Of a DNA stretch of 64,000 nucleotides, positions 12,827 to 30,500 are shown in pieces. The position numbers and the translations under genes were made by a program. Numbering within the stretch: position 1 is the first letter of the stretch; every line of letters starts with the position of its first letter. This DNA is from Whitmania pigra (Eukaryota > Annelida > Clitellata > Hirudinida > Haemopidae), in contig JAJTWR010000299.1 in NCBI GenBank assembly GCA_021613335.1, positions 2,346,001-2,410,000 on the forward strand, written 5' to 3'. The notes beneath the pieces were generated by a model. The model saw nothing but the letters and a program-made list of their open reading frames with translations. It was not told the DNA's origin and did not search any database.

Positions 12827-13306
12827 TTCTCCAAGAGCGGATCTAAAGATCTTTTTCTTATATTTTCCAAATGTTGAGGAGACCATGAACCCCTTAAATT
12901 CGCCCCTAGTTACATCGTAGCCGGAAAAGCGTGCCGAAAATGATTTATTGCATCGAATTCGAGCACCGGCTCTACATTAAATATGGGCTTCCGTCCGTTC
13001 TAATACGGAATAGTAATTGATCCTAATAATTCTATTCTGTTGGCTCAGCTCAATGACAGACCAAGCACACAAACCCAAAAGTTTATTCATGTTCTTGCAC
13101 ACTCTCGCATATCCGACAACACACTTTCCAATTTTCTGTAGCGGATGCCGCCTACAACTAACCCAGGGCCTTCTAAAGAATGTTTTTGTTAAAACCTGTT
13201 TTTTTTTAAGATTTCATTTCGCGAATGGATAGAAGCCAGTACATTTCACACTTTATTTTCCATCGACGATAATTTGTATTGACGTTTTATGAGTTGCTAT
13301 TTAAGA

Positions 13307-17499
<4,193 letters not shown>

Positions 17500-17760
17500 A
17501 TTATTAAAAATCTTTTAATGTTCTAAAATCAATACGAAAATAGTGACAATATAAAATATATAATCCCTAATAAAATACTAAATTTGTTCTCTTTAAAATA
17601 ATGATAGTTCATTCACATTGGCACCATATTCCATAAAAGGCACTTAACCCTCATAAGTCAGTTTTGTTCTGTAAATTAACTTAACTCCTAAAAAGGTGCA
17701 TATTCAATTTTAGCTGAGCACATGTAAGATGATGGGTCTGCAGTTGAAGAAAGAAGACTT

Positions 17761-17920
17761 GGCATGCAGGTTGGCCTAATTGGTTAGGTTCTTGCTTACA
17801 CTAGTAATGGTAACAGTATTAATGTATCATGTTCGAAACACAGCCTGAACTGCCACAAGAGCCCTTGGTTACAAAAAGCACCTCTGACATTATTCTTATG
17901 GCGCTATATAAATGAAGTAC
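17761..17920 (+). repeat. tRNA-derived SINE, copy 1
   Basis: A pol III A-box-like TGGCCTAATTGG (about 17772-17783) is followed about 45 bp later by a B-box-like TGTTCGAAACA (17829-17839), the spacing of a tRNA head. The body then runs to GGCGCTATATAAATGA (about 17900-17915). The same 3' motif recurs in the second copy. Cloverleaf pairing is poor, so this is not a functional tRNA gene. Confidence 0.62.
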
Positions 17921-19096
17921 AATTACATATGAACTGGTAGGTAAACAGCAAAGCAGCTTGAGTGTGATCAATCTCTTACAGTAATTTCTGAGATCAGAAG
18001 CATTAGATTGTCACAAATACATAAGTGATGAGGGTGATTCTTAGTAAGCAATGATGCAACCCAGTACTTCAGAATGAAGATATTTCAGAATGGCATAACA
18101 GAGTATTTGGACAATGAGCTTAGCAATTATTTTTGGATATTGAGTCAACAACTTTAAAAGACTGTTTGCAATAGCCTAATTGAGTTAAAGCTATGTCATC
18201 TACATAAATATTGCAATATTATTGTTATTGTAACTATTATTAATTATTGAGATCATTACGACATAAACGAAATAAGCAGTTAAGAATTTAGATGTGAGTT
18301 AAAGGTGATTTAAGAAAACAAAGTGTAATTAGGCTGTACAGAAAGATGGAAAAATTAGAGTCATGATATGTAAAAATATTAAAAATACAAAAGCTATCTT
18401 TTGTGGATTTTATTTTAGGAAATTAGACATATGTCAATCCTTCATGGCACCCATGCATTTCCACAGAAATTTTTGTCAAACAAAAAAGATGTACGAGTAA
18501 TTCAAGTAACAGCGCGACTTAGTAAACCAAAAACTCTTACCTAGATACTTTTTTGCCAATACTCCGATATACCCAAGAAATCCCCTAAACATGCCAAGGG
18601 CGATATATAAAGGGACATAAAACAAGAAATTAAGCAAAGAAAGATATTCATAAATTATTTTAAATGCATATTGCATGCAATATCATTATTATTAAATTGT
18701 AAATAATAATAAATTTTATATTTATAAAGTAAATAAACATTTCTTTAATTTTACTACAGAAGTCAATCATTAACGGCATCATCACCTACATTTGGTAGAC
18801 ATTTGGTTTTTTTACTTTGAAAAAACGTATTAAAAGAATTTATAATATTTGTTAAGAAATTGTTGGTGAAATATATGTGACTCGAAAGGTTTCATCACAT
18901 TTTCTTAATCAGTTTGGTGTAACAAATGATCAATTCATGATGAACTAAAATCGAATGAATCACGAGTCTTCTAGTCTTTTGACTTTCCTCAGATTTAATG
19001 TGTTTACAAGACCACAAATCACAAACATTTGTGACAAAAGTGTCATATTACTCATTTTGATCTGCAATAATCCAATTTTGATTATCCACGTCCACT

Positions 19097-19262
19097 TCTT
19101 TATTTGATTAAAGTCCGTTTCATATGCGTCACTTATTAGTGGATCCATCATTTATATAGCGCCCCTACCCGAGGCTGGGTTACGAATACCAGACATAACT
19201 GCTGGTACTGCCGCCGCATGCAGGAACGCTACCCTTTCGGCTAGGCTGCACGCATAAGCCAG
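19097..19262 (-). repeat. tRNA-derived SINE, copy 2, with LINE-type tail
   Basis: On the minus strand: a tRNA-like head with A-box-like TAGCCGAAAGGG and B-box-like GGTATTCGTAACCC, then GGGGCGCTATATAAATGA shared with copy 1. The end is CGGACTTTAATCAAATAAA (about 19101-19121), the same 3' terminus found on the RNase H LINE at 35.7 kb and on LINE tails at 26.6 and 62.0 kb. Confidence 0.68.
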
Positions 19263-20356
19263 ACATCATTTTAGCCTTTTCCAAGGGGGGCAAACTCTCG
19301 CTCAACACGAGATGGATTGCATTTCAATTCTGTCGTAGGCTTGAAATAAATCCTCAACAACGCAGCATTCATTTTCATCGTGTGGGTTTTCTTGAACATT
19401 TCCGGATCCATAGTCTTACTCAACTATGACATCCTATTTCACCTACGTGTCCACATCCAATCTCGATAACACATCCCCACATATAATAATATAATTCCAC
19501 CATGTAAATTGACTCAATGCGGGATTATAGTTACAATTAATTGCATACGTCATACTAAACTACTAGAAAATAACATCTTACAATCTGCTCTGATTGTCTA
19601 GGTATGTATACTAATAATATTACATCTCAGAATAAAACTTCTGCAAACATTCTCAACATCACAACACTTAGACAAAAATTGTGACCCATTAGAAAATCAA
19701 ACTTCACATAAGTTTCACATTGCAGCATCAAAACCTTATGAAACCAAATAAATCCAGACTGAGGTCACACGAAAATTGGAAAAACTTATTAAAATTAAAC
19801 ATAAAAAATTTAACTCAAAACAGTCATCTAAAAAAGTAATTGACAATCACGGAGTATAAGTCTAACAATGCTAAAGTCACTCAAAATCAAGAGGTGATTA
19901 TAATAGATATTTATATAATATTTATTGATATTTATAGAAATTTATTGAAACACATCAACAGAATGCAAAGAAAATTATCTGCAGAAATTAAATTAAAGGT
20001 GCATCAATCCACAATTATATATATCTCAAAAATTCAGTTTAAAAATCTCACAAAGTCACACAATTAGAAGCTTTGAAGCAATTTAAATGTTTCGCTACTA
20101 TTTTAGCAACTGTTACAATTGGCAGTTCCATCAACAAGAGGTCCATTGATAAAAATGATAATATATTAAGAGATGCTCTGAGAAAAGCAAAATGCCAAGA
20201 AAGCAACAAGCAACACTCACAAGCAACAAACTATCAAGAAGCATGAGTTTAAAAAAATCAATGTTCAGCAAAAAATACATTGGAACCACTTCAATTCCAT
20301 CAAGAATCAAATTAAAAGTTAACTCAGATCACAAATTTGAAATCAGAACTTCATTT

Positions 20357-23300
20357 TTAAACCATAGTGGCATTGGTTTCTTCTCTTGTCTGGATCTCAA
20401 TTTTTTCTACAGCAAGGTTGGTATCGACATTAGTCACAGCCAGTATTGCATCAGACAAAGCCTGCATAATAAATTTAAATTTTCACATTAATGTTCAAAT
20501 TATTGAGAACCTAACAACTGACCTTATCATAATCAACAGAGTGTGACTGTCCTCCATCTGGATACCTCTTCTCAATTCGAGTTTCGATAACACCATCTCT
20601 TTGAGACCGATACTTTAAGAAAGATGTCGATTCAATTAAATTCATTTATGTATTTAGATGAGAGAATAAACAGCTGTTGTTTGATTAATGGTAAATATAA
20701 CAAAACCTTAAGTGAAGTTAATGTACGATAAATGGATAGTAGTGGATGGTGACTGTTGGGACTAAAAGAGGGGGAGCAAATATTTTAAACTGTGGGCTCA
20801 TTCCTCCAAATCATATTGGGATACATACATATAAATTGATTGCAACAGAAGAGACACAAAAGTAGTTTTATAACTGCATTTGCTATAGCTATAATTTATC
20901 GTAACTCAGATCATGATCATTCTTTTTTGATTATCACACATGGTTCACCACAAATTCCTTACTTGCAAGAAAAACTGTGGCTTTGGCAGCAGCTCTTTTG
21001 AATAATATTTGTAGAGGTGCCAACAATGTCAAAACTAATATTTGGTAATATTCCACATGTGCCAATTTAATCCAGTAATCAACTATTATATGCATGCTAT
21101 TATTATATTTCCCAAACAAACTATACCAGCATTTAAACAATTAAACATTGAACAATTTTTATGCTAATTATTTCTATAGAATGCACAAAAATCTCCGGTA
21201 AGCAGAATATGGCCATTGAATTGTATTAACATAATGACCACAAGACAACAATTTGTTCAACCCTAGACTGAAAAGTTAATCGAATTTCTTAGCAAACCTC
21301 GGTGACTCTAGCTCCATCTGCGGCAATGTAACTACGCGACGTGTCCGCATTGATGTGATCCCAGTCGCTACTCCTTGTACCACGCTCATATAACATGTCA
21401 TATTGATTGTTTCTCCTCAGACTAGGCTCTTCTATCGTATTTTTGGCCATCCTTTCATAAGATTGGTACCCATCATAATGCTGGTTGGTTTGATAGGGTT
21501 CCAAAGGAAATGTAGCCTCATCACTTGTGGCACTCCTCTATAAAAAAAAAGAATGAATTCAAATCTTCACATTAATCCTTTCCAAAAATTATGTAAAAAA
21601 ATATTAAAGCAATCCACTATCATCAAACTTCTGCAATGAGCTTCACATAAATAATTTTTCATTAGTAGTAATTAACTAATTTCATTAATAATAATTAATA
21701 AAATTTGTAAATTTTTGGATAATTTTCTTAAATTCCAGTAAATAGGCACTGTTTCATTTCTTTGCTTTGTATTTGGTTTGAGAAGATCTTGACCAAGCCT
21801 GGCTTTTAAAAATAATTTTAAAAAAGAAAATTGGTGCTAACCGAAATAGTGTCTCTGTCTATCAATTGCTTCCTTGAACCATCCCATCCAGTCCACATCT
21901 GGCCACCATGGTTCACATAACATTCTCCACCATTCTGCACAAGAACAATCATTTCAAGGCTAAGAGGTAAATCCATCAACTAGTGCTAAATAAATTGTTA
22001 AATAATAATAAAGCAACAACAGGATTGAGGACTTCTCTTACGATAACCCAAACCTCAATTGACATATTCAGCTAGCAACAAATATTTAAATGAAAAAACA
22101 TGGCATTGTCAACCAAAAGTCTGATATAATAAATAACATTGTTAAAAACCTTAATTAGAAGCAATTAACTCTCAAGTGAATGCGGAAACGTTTCTACACT
22201 TTATTGTTTGTTCTTCCATTACACTAACTACTATGTTTTATTCATCTATCCAGTTTTATGTCCATCAAATTAATCCAATTTAGTTAAAAACTCAACAACA
22301 ACAAAAAAAACTAACGGAAGACAAGGTGTACTGATTGTCATTGGTGAGGTCATGCAGAGAATTCTGCCTTCTCTTTTTCAAGTCCAGAGTAGCAGTTCGA
22401 GACCCTTCCTGCTGCTGGTAGGTTTCCGAACGTTCGGTGCTGTAGCCCGTCAAAACTAAAAAAATATCGAAGTGAAGATATAGGATCATTGACGTACATA
22501 ACAACAGTGTATGGTCATTTCATACAAAAACATGCTATAATAAAATTACAGACCACCTGTCTCCATGCTTTTGGAGCCAACAAATTTCCTCCCAACCACT
22601 CTGGCAATGCTCCTCTGACTCTTATCACCAATTTGCTGGGCTTGGTAAAAGGTCTTGCCACAGTAGCGATATTTTGGTCCAAAACGTGAAAACAGACCCT
22701 TTGGAAGAGGCTCAGTTTCCCTAAGTCTGGAAGTGAGAGAAGTTATTAAATATAATCATTTTGTTTGTTAATATTAAATTTTGTAAATTTTTCTTTTATT
22801 TAGATTACGGAGGTTGTGGCAACAAACGATGCTCAAGAAAACCTGAAAAATCCATGGTGCTCCACGGCCAGTCTCCATAGCCTCTTGGATGCCTGATAAT
22901 TTGTCAACTTGTAGTCCATTGTTGTCTCCATTTGTTCAAACTATCAACAAGATAATAAAATCACTTTTCACAACCTCTGTATTTGATAGAAATATTAAAA
23001 TTTAAATTCGTTGTCACCCACCTCAACATCACAAATTTTACACTTGTTTACAAACTGATCAATATATTAATCCAAATGGAATCAAAAACTAACAGCACCT
23101 AATAAACTTTACTTACCTCACCAGGCCTAATTTTGATTGTAAAAATGTTCCTTTTGTAGGAAATCTTAAGTATTTTGGGCCATGTAAATCTAGATAAATG
23201 ATTTGAAATGCTCATTTAAGTTGGGTTAGTCAATTTATGCAATTGGGTGTAATTGGCATAAGATTAGTTTAAAGAATTGGAGAAACAGTAAAAGGCTACA

Positions 23301-25354
23301 GTTACTAGGTGTGGCATTTGCAATCCAGCTACCAGGGAATGCCCTCATAAATGGCTTGATATAAATGACCAGGTATTTATATCCCTCATCCAATAGGGAT
23401 AAATTAAGCACTCACAAAATTGGCCAAACACAAATGCAAATTAATTTTGCTAAACCTATGAACTCTTAGCCTCTCTTTGAAGACAAGGATCCCAGCTGCA
23501 CAAATGCCAATCTCAACATCCCCATCTTCACCATCCTGTGGTATCAAACAAATAACATCTGCTGTAAATCCAAAACATGTGCATAACTATGCTTTAACCA
23601 ATATTTTCCTTGTCACTTCCACAAAATCATAAGTTAAACATTAGTGTAAGTACTTAATGGCAAAATAATGCTAATACCTTTGCCCTGAACATGTGCACTC
23701 CATAAAGAGATAGTTTGCATGCATTGTCAAGGTAGTTCAGCTCTGCTTCTGCAGGTTGCATGCCCCTGAAAACAAATTGAATGGTTTCGTGATCACCTAC
23801 AGTAATTTGCACAAAACACCACATAATCAAGTAATGCTCTTGAGCTAAATAATCAAAACATAAAATACAGTAAAAATCAGGACTCAAACAAAATATTATT
23901 AATGTATGATTTAATTCATTATTTAATATATTCAAAAAAATTGTCAATTCATCTTTTAAATAACTCACAGATGGGTTTTATGAAGCTCAGCAATCTTATC
24001 AAGAAGCTCCTGAGATTGATTTTGTGCAAAACTGATGTCTTTCAAGTAGGAACTGCCTGTCCTGTGATCGGAAAGTACGTAGTCTCCCAACTGCGACTGA
24101 GCTGCATACGAACCCAGCAGTGCCATTGTTATGAAAGAGCAAGGAAGACTGTAAGAAACAATAAGAAATCAAAGATAAAATGAAACAAATGTTTAATCAA
24201 AGCAAAATAATGATTACCTTCCATAAAGAACATCACATCGAAGTTGTAGAAAGAGTTGGTACCTTAGGAGGATATTCAATAATTAAATGTTTGTGTGTAA
24301 TGCAGATATGTGAAACACCAAAAGAAACAATGTAAGAATTCATAAGAACACAATAATGACAATGACAGGTTTATTACCTTGTGATTTCTTCATTAAGGTT
24401 GACGGGATCTGGTGGGTAGAACTTCACTTGGAAAGCAAAATGTGGGGCTCCCCCTTTAATGATAGTTTACAAATTATAAATAAATCTAAATGAAATAAAC
24501 AGTTTAAAACCTCAAAATATAAAAAACAACTTTTGCAATAAAATGTTCTAACAAAATCAAGCAATTTGATAAATCTTATGCTTGAGCAAAAAAATGCTTA
24601 GAAGAAACAGGTATGAACAATTAACAAATAGCAATGTGCAACGATCAAATAAAACTAATGCAGGAACCCAGTGAATTCATATATAGAAATCAAAGAGTAA
24701 TTAATCTTCAAAATGATTCCATTAGTAAAGATTATTCTAAGCCTACAGACACAATAATAGTACACATTATTGTTTGTAACACCAAATTCACCAAATTAAT
24801 TAAACTAAGTGATACAGAATTAGGAACAATTGTTCCAACGCTAATATCTATAATTTATATAAAAATAAATTAATCATGCATACCATTTAATTGTTTGCCT
24901 AGCTTCTTGGCATTCACCCAAATCTAAAAAATGTTTTATTTTAAATTTTAATCCCACTTGACATAGTCACGGTCATAGCTGACTCACCTTTTGACCCTTA
25001 GAGTCCTTGAAAGTGCATCCAAAATAATCAGTTTCATTTAATTCAATCCTTTTGCAAACAGCTTCAAGCAGATCTTGGCCAGTGGCTTTTTTCTGTGCAA
25101 ATAGGTAAAAAATAAGATCAAGCCATTAAATCAATTCAGTAAATGAAATGTTTAGTTTTCAATTCTAGTCTTTAGTTCTGTTTAAGTTTCATGATGCTGA
25201 TTATATTTCATTTCTTGTTAATTTAATTGATTGATACTGCATATATTAATGTTCAACTGTGAACTTTCTACAATTGATTTAAGTTAACAAAAAAAATTAC
25301 ATCAAGGTCGACTGTCAACTCAGATCCATCCAACATTTGCACTCTACATTCCAT
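20357..25354 (-). CDS. Protein 4.1 / EPB41-like membrane-cytoskeleton linker
   Basis: FERM-domain adaptor linking membrane proteins to the spectrin-actin cortex. ATG at 25354 begins [18 protein letters not shown], matching the start of the 4.1 FERM domain. Main exons: 25301-25354, 24988-25092, about 24885-24924, 24379-24455, 24219-24262, 23968-24147, 23681-23766, 23459-23535, 23118-23189, about 22853-22956, 22558-22735, about 22320-22455, 21841-21932, 21297-21538, 20523-20614, 20357-20463 (TAA). FERM landmarks are [38 protein letters not shown], the LGDY loop, [27 protein letters not shown] and [13 protein letters not shown], then the FERM-adjacent exon ([14 protein letters not shown]). The last two exons form the 4.1 C-terminal domain ([15 protein letters not shown]). 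Estimated about 560 residues. No Lys-rich spectrin-actin-binding block was found between FERM-adjacent and C-terminal domains. Confidence 0.9.
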
Positions 25355-27514
25355 GATGAAACGTGCTTGATCTGTCAATGTTGAGAGGACTTAAACCACA
25401 AATTCTTTATTCCATTTTAAACCACATGTCAATTTTTTTCAAAATTTGTCTGCATATAGATAAATAATTTATAGGAAGTGTCTCCTAGGCGCAAATCTTA
25501 CATTCAGAACTTAAATTAAGAATTAAGATTTATATTAACTGATGTAGGACGTCCAAAATCAAACAAGAAAGAAATTCACATCTAATCCTTTCGAGATCTC
25601 AACAATTCTTACGAAAAGAACGCTAAGTTAATGCGACGGTCGCCTTAGATAAAAAATTGCAAATTTCAGAATATTTGATCCACCGCAATACCTTATCTAG
25701 GTACAGAGACAATAGAGAGTATTCCTGCTTACTGACTAGCCCCTACTATCGCCAGGAATATCATTATTATTCATGCCTGCTCCACATGCAGTGATTTGCA
25801 TAGCAAATTTAATCATTTAATGGAGGCGTTATTATTCATAGTTTAGAAATCTAAACACGTTTAAATGTGATTTTTTTCAATAAATTTCGCGGCTATCAAT
25901 AATATTGTGGAGTTAGAATCACATTACATAAGCATAAACTAAATATGTATTAAGTATATAATTGCTTCCAATTGACGAAATTTACTTAGTTAAAAAAATT
26001 ATAAATTAATGAAACTGTTAGATGGGCTAGCTTCATTTAATGAACTTTTAAAAGTCGATAAATGTTTTAAAGCATTGGCGAAAACTTTTTACAATCCCGA
26101 AATTGCATCAAGTTATTCTATCGTATGGTTCTATCGATCTACCGCTGTTCTAAAGTAAGGTGCTGAGATTTCTGTCAAAATTAGTTCCAAGGTTTGTAGG
26201 AGTGTTAAAAATAATTACTTTGACACAAGTAGGGTATAAATTGGATAGGGAAACCATATATGCTCAAGTATGTAGATAAATCTGAGATAAACTTAAGTAA
26301 ATATAGATATTAGACATTTCTTGACTGTCATCCAACTCGGAAAATAATCTTTGTGGTGGCGTTAAGTCCATCATTGGACCTCAAGGCCACTGAAAAGATA
26401 ATGGTATCCAACCTGATCGACACTTGCGCGATACTTAGCATTTCTTGTGTCCACAGCGAGGTTATCATTTTGATCGCCATCCGGATAACTCTACATAAGA
26501 TTTTGGTCCCGTGAGAGTTCCATGATTTCTTTTTTTATTATTCGACAGAGTGGCTTACGGTATTACTCCATTACAACGATGATTTATTCATTCTATTAAA
26601 GTCCGTTGCATAACTTACTTGGTCCAAACTTAAGTCATACGATGTATTGAATTATGAAGATTTATTGTCACAAATTGATTCTCTGATTGGTCATCTGGTC
26701 ATCTATAATACAAATGCACCTACTTGGATATTTACAAATACTTAAAGTACTAAAAATTTATATTGTGTTAATATTTTATCCAATATATTAAAATGCGATA
26801 CTGCGTCGAAACAAACGCTGTCCGATGGTTTTTATTATATAGTCAATTATATATATTATTAGTTATATGGGCTTTTTTTTTTGAAAACCGATGGTGGTAG
26901 TATTGACAATATTGAAGACTGACAACTTGCCTAACCACGAGAAACTTCTGCCGGATTCTAAAACTGTTAAGTTAAGCAGCGCTTGCGTTTCATAGCAGCT
27001 ATGTTTGAGTGCATTTAAACTGCTTGAACTGTAATGTTGCACTGCACCCAAGCTGTATATTGGATGAACAAATCATGTCTAAGTTCTCTGTCGCTTAACT
27101 GGACAGGATGCAGGAAATTGGGAAGCCCGTCCTAGCCTTTTAAGTGCATGTTTACGCACGATCGAACAAGGTCATGAACCAAACACCCAGACACGGTAAC
27201 AAATCTATGCCTATCGCAACTCCCCCACAAAGTTAGCGATCTGCTTTTGCGTTGCCCCCACAGAGCTGCGAAAATTAGACAAGATAAACCGACCACACTT
27301 TAAGTGTGTCCAAAAGAGTCTAAGCACAACAACCAGAATCGAATTTTAAATTCAAATCTAAAGCCATACAACCGTCGTTGGTGTTACCCACGTTAGCTCC
27401 ACCCAAACCATCTGGTTTGACAAAATACAGAGTTTGTACATTATTTTCTAATTTCCTCAGAAATTAACAATGCAATGTTTTATGAATGAATATGTGGATT
27501 CCCTTTTGAAACAA
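25355..27514. other. Intergenic region, includes a LINE tail
   Basis: No supported gene. At 26581-26632 the minus strand carries ATGCAACGGACTTTAAT, the 3' terminus of the RNase H LINE family, preceded by a GGACCAA-like segment. The minus frame at 26863-27051 sits on low-complexity ends and has no family resemblance. The right part (about 27080-27480) is probably the 3' flank of MIC60. Confidence 0.35.
26581..26632 (-). mobile_element. Short LINE 3' terminus (RNase H LINE family)
   Basis: Matches the 3' end of the LINE at 35.7 kb across the segment ending in CGGACTTTAAT, followed by a degenerate AATAAAT-type tail. Only about 50 bp are recognisable, as expected for an extremely 5'-truncated insertion. 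ACGATG occurs on both sides and may be a decayed target duplication. Confidence 0.5.
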
Positions 27515-30500
27515 TTATGAGGTGCCAGCAGCAGAAGTGAAACCTGCAGCTGAAGCAGATGCTAACAAAGCAGCAGAAATCTGTTTTGTTTCAAGAAGTA
27601 AGCGAGCCTCTGCCAGCCAATCAGAGGCTGCTCTCTTTGGCTCTCCAGATAACTGGTTTACAAACCGAACAGCCTGAACAAAATTTCCTCTTCTCAAGCA
27701 AGCCTGAAAATCAATGGGAAATTTATTTAATTGATATAATTAATTTATAGCATAATTTTATACCTCAGCATTATCAAGCAATGTAAAAGGGTTTTTCAAG
27801 TCCTCAGCATCCACTTCGTCATCTGCCGAATCATACATTTTACCGGCTCCGGATATGATGAACTTAGATTGCAGATAGGACAAAGCAAATTTGAAAAGGT
27901 TCCCATCAACACTTGTGGTTTCATCAATCATGGCAACCTCCTTGCAAACTTTGCTGACTCGTTTGAATCTTTCTATCAAAGCAGATTCAGTCCACACACC
28001 CCTCTCTGCAGCCAACTTTGGAACTGAATCCAAGATGGCAACAATGGCTGGTTGCCCATCAGCTGCTTCTCTTATAGATTGAATCTCAACATCCAGTGGC
28101 TTCACTCTACTTTGCCAATCTTTAGCTCCCAACTTTCCACTGTTTACAGCAATTTGAAGGGATTCACAAGCAAGCCAAAGCTTCTGAACTTGATGACCCT
28201 GCTTTTCCAGCTCTGCACGCTCTAAAAAAATAGAAAAATATTTTTTTGACTTCAGTGAATGCATTCTTTATATCACTGAGAAATACTGAGCTGAGTGACA
28301 TTTCATTAATAATCTTACCTAATAATGGTACCTAATTAAATTATTATCTGTTTATTCACTAAAAGCATTTCAAAGATGTTATCTAAGCTCTAACAAAACA
28401 TAAGAGTTTATCAAAAAAGATATAAACAAAATATGAAGCAAATTCTATTAAATCCACTTACTATCAATGGCCTCCTCAATACCTCTCAGTCTGGCCACCC
28501 AACTAGCAACCTGCTTCTGGAATTCTTGTCTTTCTTTTTCGATTTTCTCACTGAGCAATAGAGCAAATTTTGCCTCCAACTCCCTCTGCTGAACCTTGAG
28601 GATATCAGTGATGTGGTCGCTGTGTGCAGCAGCTTGTCGGGTGAGCTGGCGCTTCAACTCCTCTTCGAAATTCACTTGAGCTTCGAGGTCCTGAAACAAC
28701 AAAGAGTGATTAGCTTATTCTGCTACAAAGAAGATTCTAACAGCCAGCAAGATCAAGAATGCCAACCCATCTTGCTTTAATGACATCAAGTTCATTTTTC
28801 CAAAGATCCTTCTCCTGATTGATGGAAACATGATGAAGAGCAGCATCTTCTTCCTTCTGTCTGAACAGAGCCTCCTCCAATCTCAGCTTCTCCAAAGTCT
28901 GTTGCTGGGCAAGTTGTCTTTGCAATTGATCGATGCGCTTGTGAGCATGGGCAATCAGGGCATTCAACTCTTCCTCTGACAATTTACTCAAAGAAGCTGT
29001 TACAAAGTTAATCAAATATATATTAAGACATGTACATCTTATATGTAAAAATAAGTTATACATAATAAAATATAAGTAATTAAGAATTATTATCTTTCAT
29101 TAGCGCATTAAGTAAATATATGGGCACACATAAAATGAATCAAATGGAGTTAATTTAATACTAACAAGTTATCTTGTTCACTTCAGGCAGGATTGATTCC
29201 AATTCCTTTTTAAATTGCTCCTTGCCTTTTTTAACAAGCTCTCTGTATTCTGAGAAAACCTTGGCATCAGATTTGGCTTTGGAAAGCTAAAATAGTTATT
29301 ACACTTTTAAATTATTTGTTTCATAAAAGCAAACTAAAATATGTAATCGTTTTTTTTTTTAAATTTATTTGAAATTTTAGGTTTTACATTTAAAACATTC
29401 AGCAAAGTGAATACATGGATGGTTGGAGTGGGTATATGGAAAAAAGGATTGATGGGTTAAAGGAGTGCTTCACTAAGTGAAGAGGCAGGTGGCTGGGCTA
29501 AGAGTTCCTCTACAACAATTCAAGCCCCATCTGGTCCCATCGATGAACACAATGGAAACAAAAATTATGTGCTATAACTTATAAATGTAGGACCAAATGT
29601 TTTTAAATGCATCTGTGAATCAATCATAAATCAAGGTATGTTTTAAAAAGATAAATTAATATAATAACAAACTGAGTTGCAAAAAGTAGTTGTTCATATT
29701 TACTTAAACAATTCCAACAAAAATATTTTAATAAAGCAATCAAAGTATGATCTAAAGTTATAAGTGATATTCTAGCAATAACTCAGAAATAGACATAAAA
29801 GTTGAATTGTTAAAAGAAGGAACCACCTCTTTTGTGGCAGAATTGTAAGTCTGATTAAGTTTGTTTAATTTTTCCTCTGTATTGTACAGAGCTTTGTTCT
29901 TTTTGGTCACTTTGTTTTTCTTTGCCTCAGCAATTAATGTTCGCATTTCTTCCAGTTCCGACCTGAATATTTTTAACCAGTTCTAGCACAACAATTGGCC
30001 TACATATCATGCTTACAGTTAAATATTATTTTTTATTTTGAGAAGTTTAAATTAGTCTTTAAAAAAATTCCACCAGTATCTATTTCTGGTTTTGGATCAA
30101 GAGATCATTAATTGCAGGATACCTTTAGGTGAACTCTGGAATGGACTATCCAGACATATGATGTGCACTTAAAGATCAATAGCCAACAACACAGTATCAC
30201 ATTTCCATGTTATATGCAATATTATAAGGTAGAGTTATCAACTACATGAGATGATGTAACACATAAGCCAGAAAAAGGACAAACTTTGCTTTGCTTGACA
30301 ATGTATCAAAAGCAAGCACTGATTCATTCCTTTCACCGTGAGCACCGACCACAGCCTCCCATTCTCCTTCTCTTGCATCAGATGTCTAACGATTCCAAAT
30401 CATGTTAGTTTTGTGACGGAATTTAATTAAATAAATAAATAAATGATGTCTAAGGAGCAAGTTACTTCACTTATGCAATGCAACTTGAACAGGAAACATC

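Larger units (their letters stand above)
17500..20356. other. Intergenic region with two SINEs
   Basis: Between the ABCF1 start and the 4.1-gene stop. Apart from the two SINEs listed separately I find no supported gene. A minus-strand frame at 18476-18676 begins with ATG and meets a consensus donor (AG|GTAAGAG at about 18541), so it could be a first exon, but nothing in it is recognisable. The plus-strand frame at 19840-20067 is AT-driven and rejected. Confidence 0.3.

Noticed and set aside
13017..13232. 71-codon plus-strand frame near the ABCF1 stop
   Set aside because: No homology features; intergenic chance frame.
17761..17850. Possible functional tRNA gene
   Set aside because: A- and B-box-like motifs are present, but stems do not pair and a SINE body follows, so it is a SINE head.
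20192..20491. 99-codon plus-strand frame
   Set aside because: Opposite-strand shadow of the last exon of the 4.1 gene plus AT-rich flank.
24634..24873. 79-codon plus-strand frame
   Set aside because: Lies in an intron of the 4.1 gene, AT-driven composition, no motif.
26863..27051. 62-codon minus-strand frame
   Set aside because: Ends in a homopolymer run; no family resemblance.
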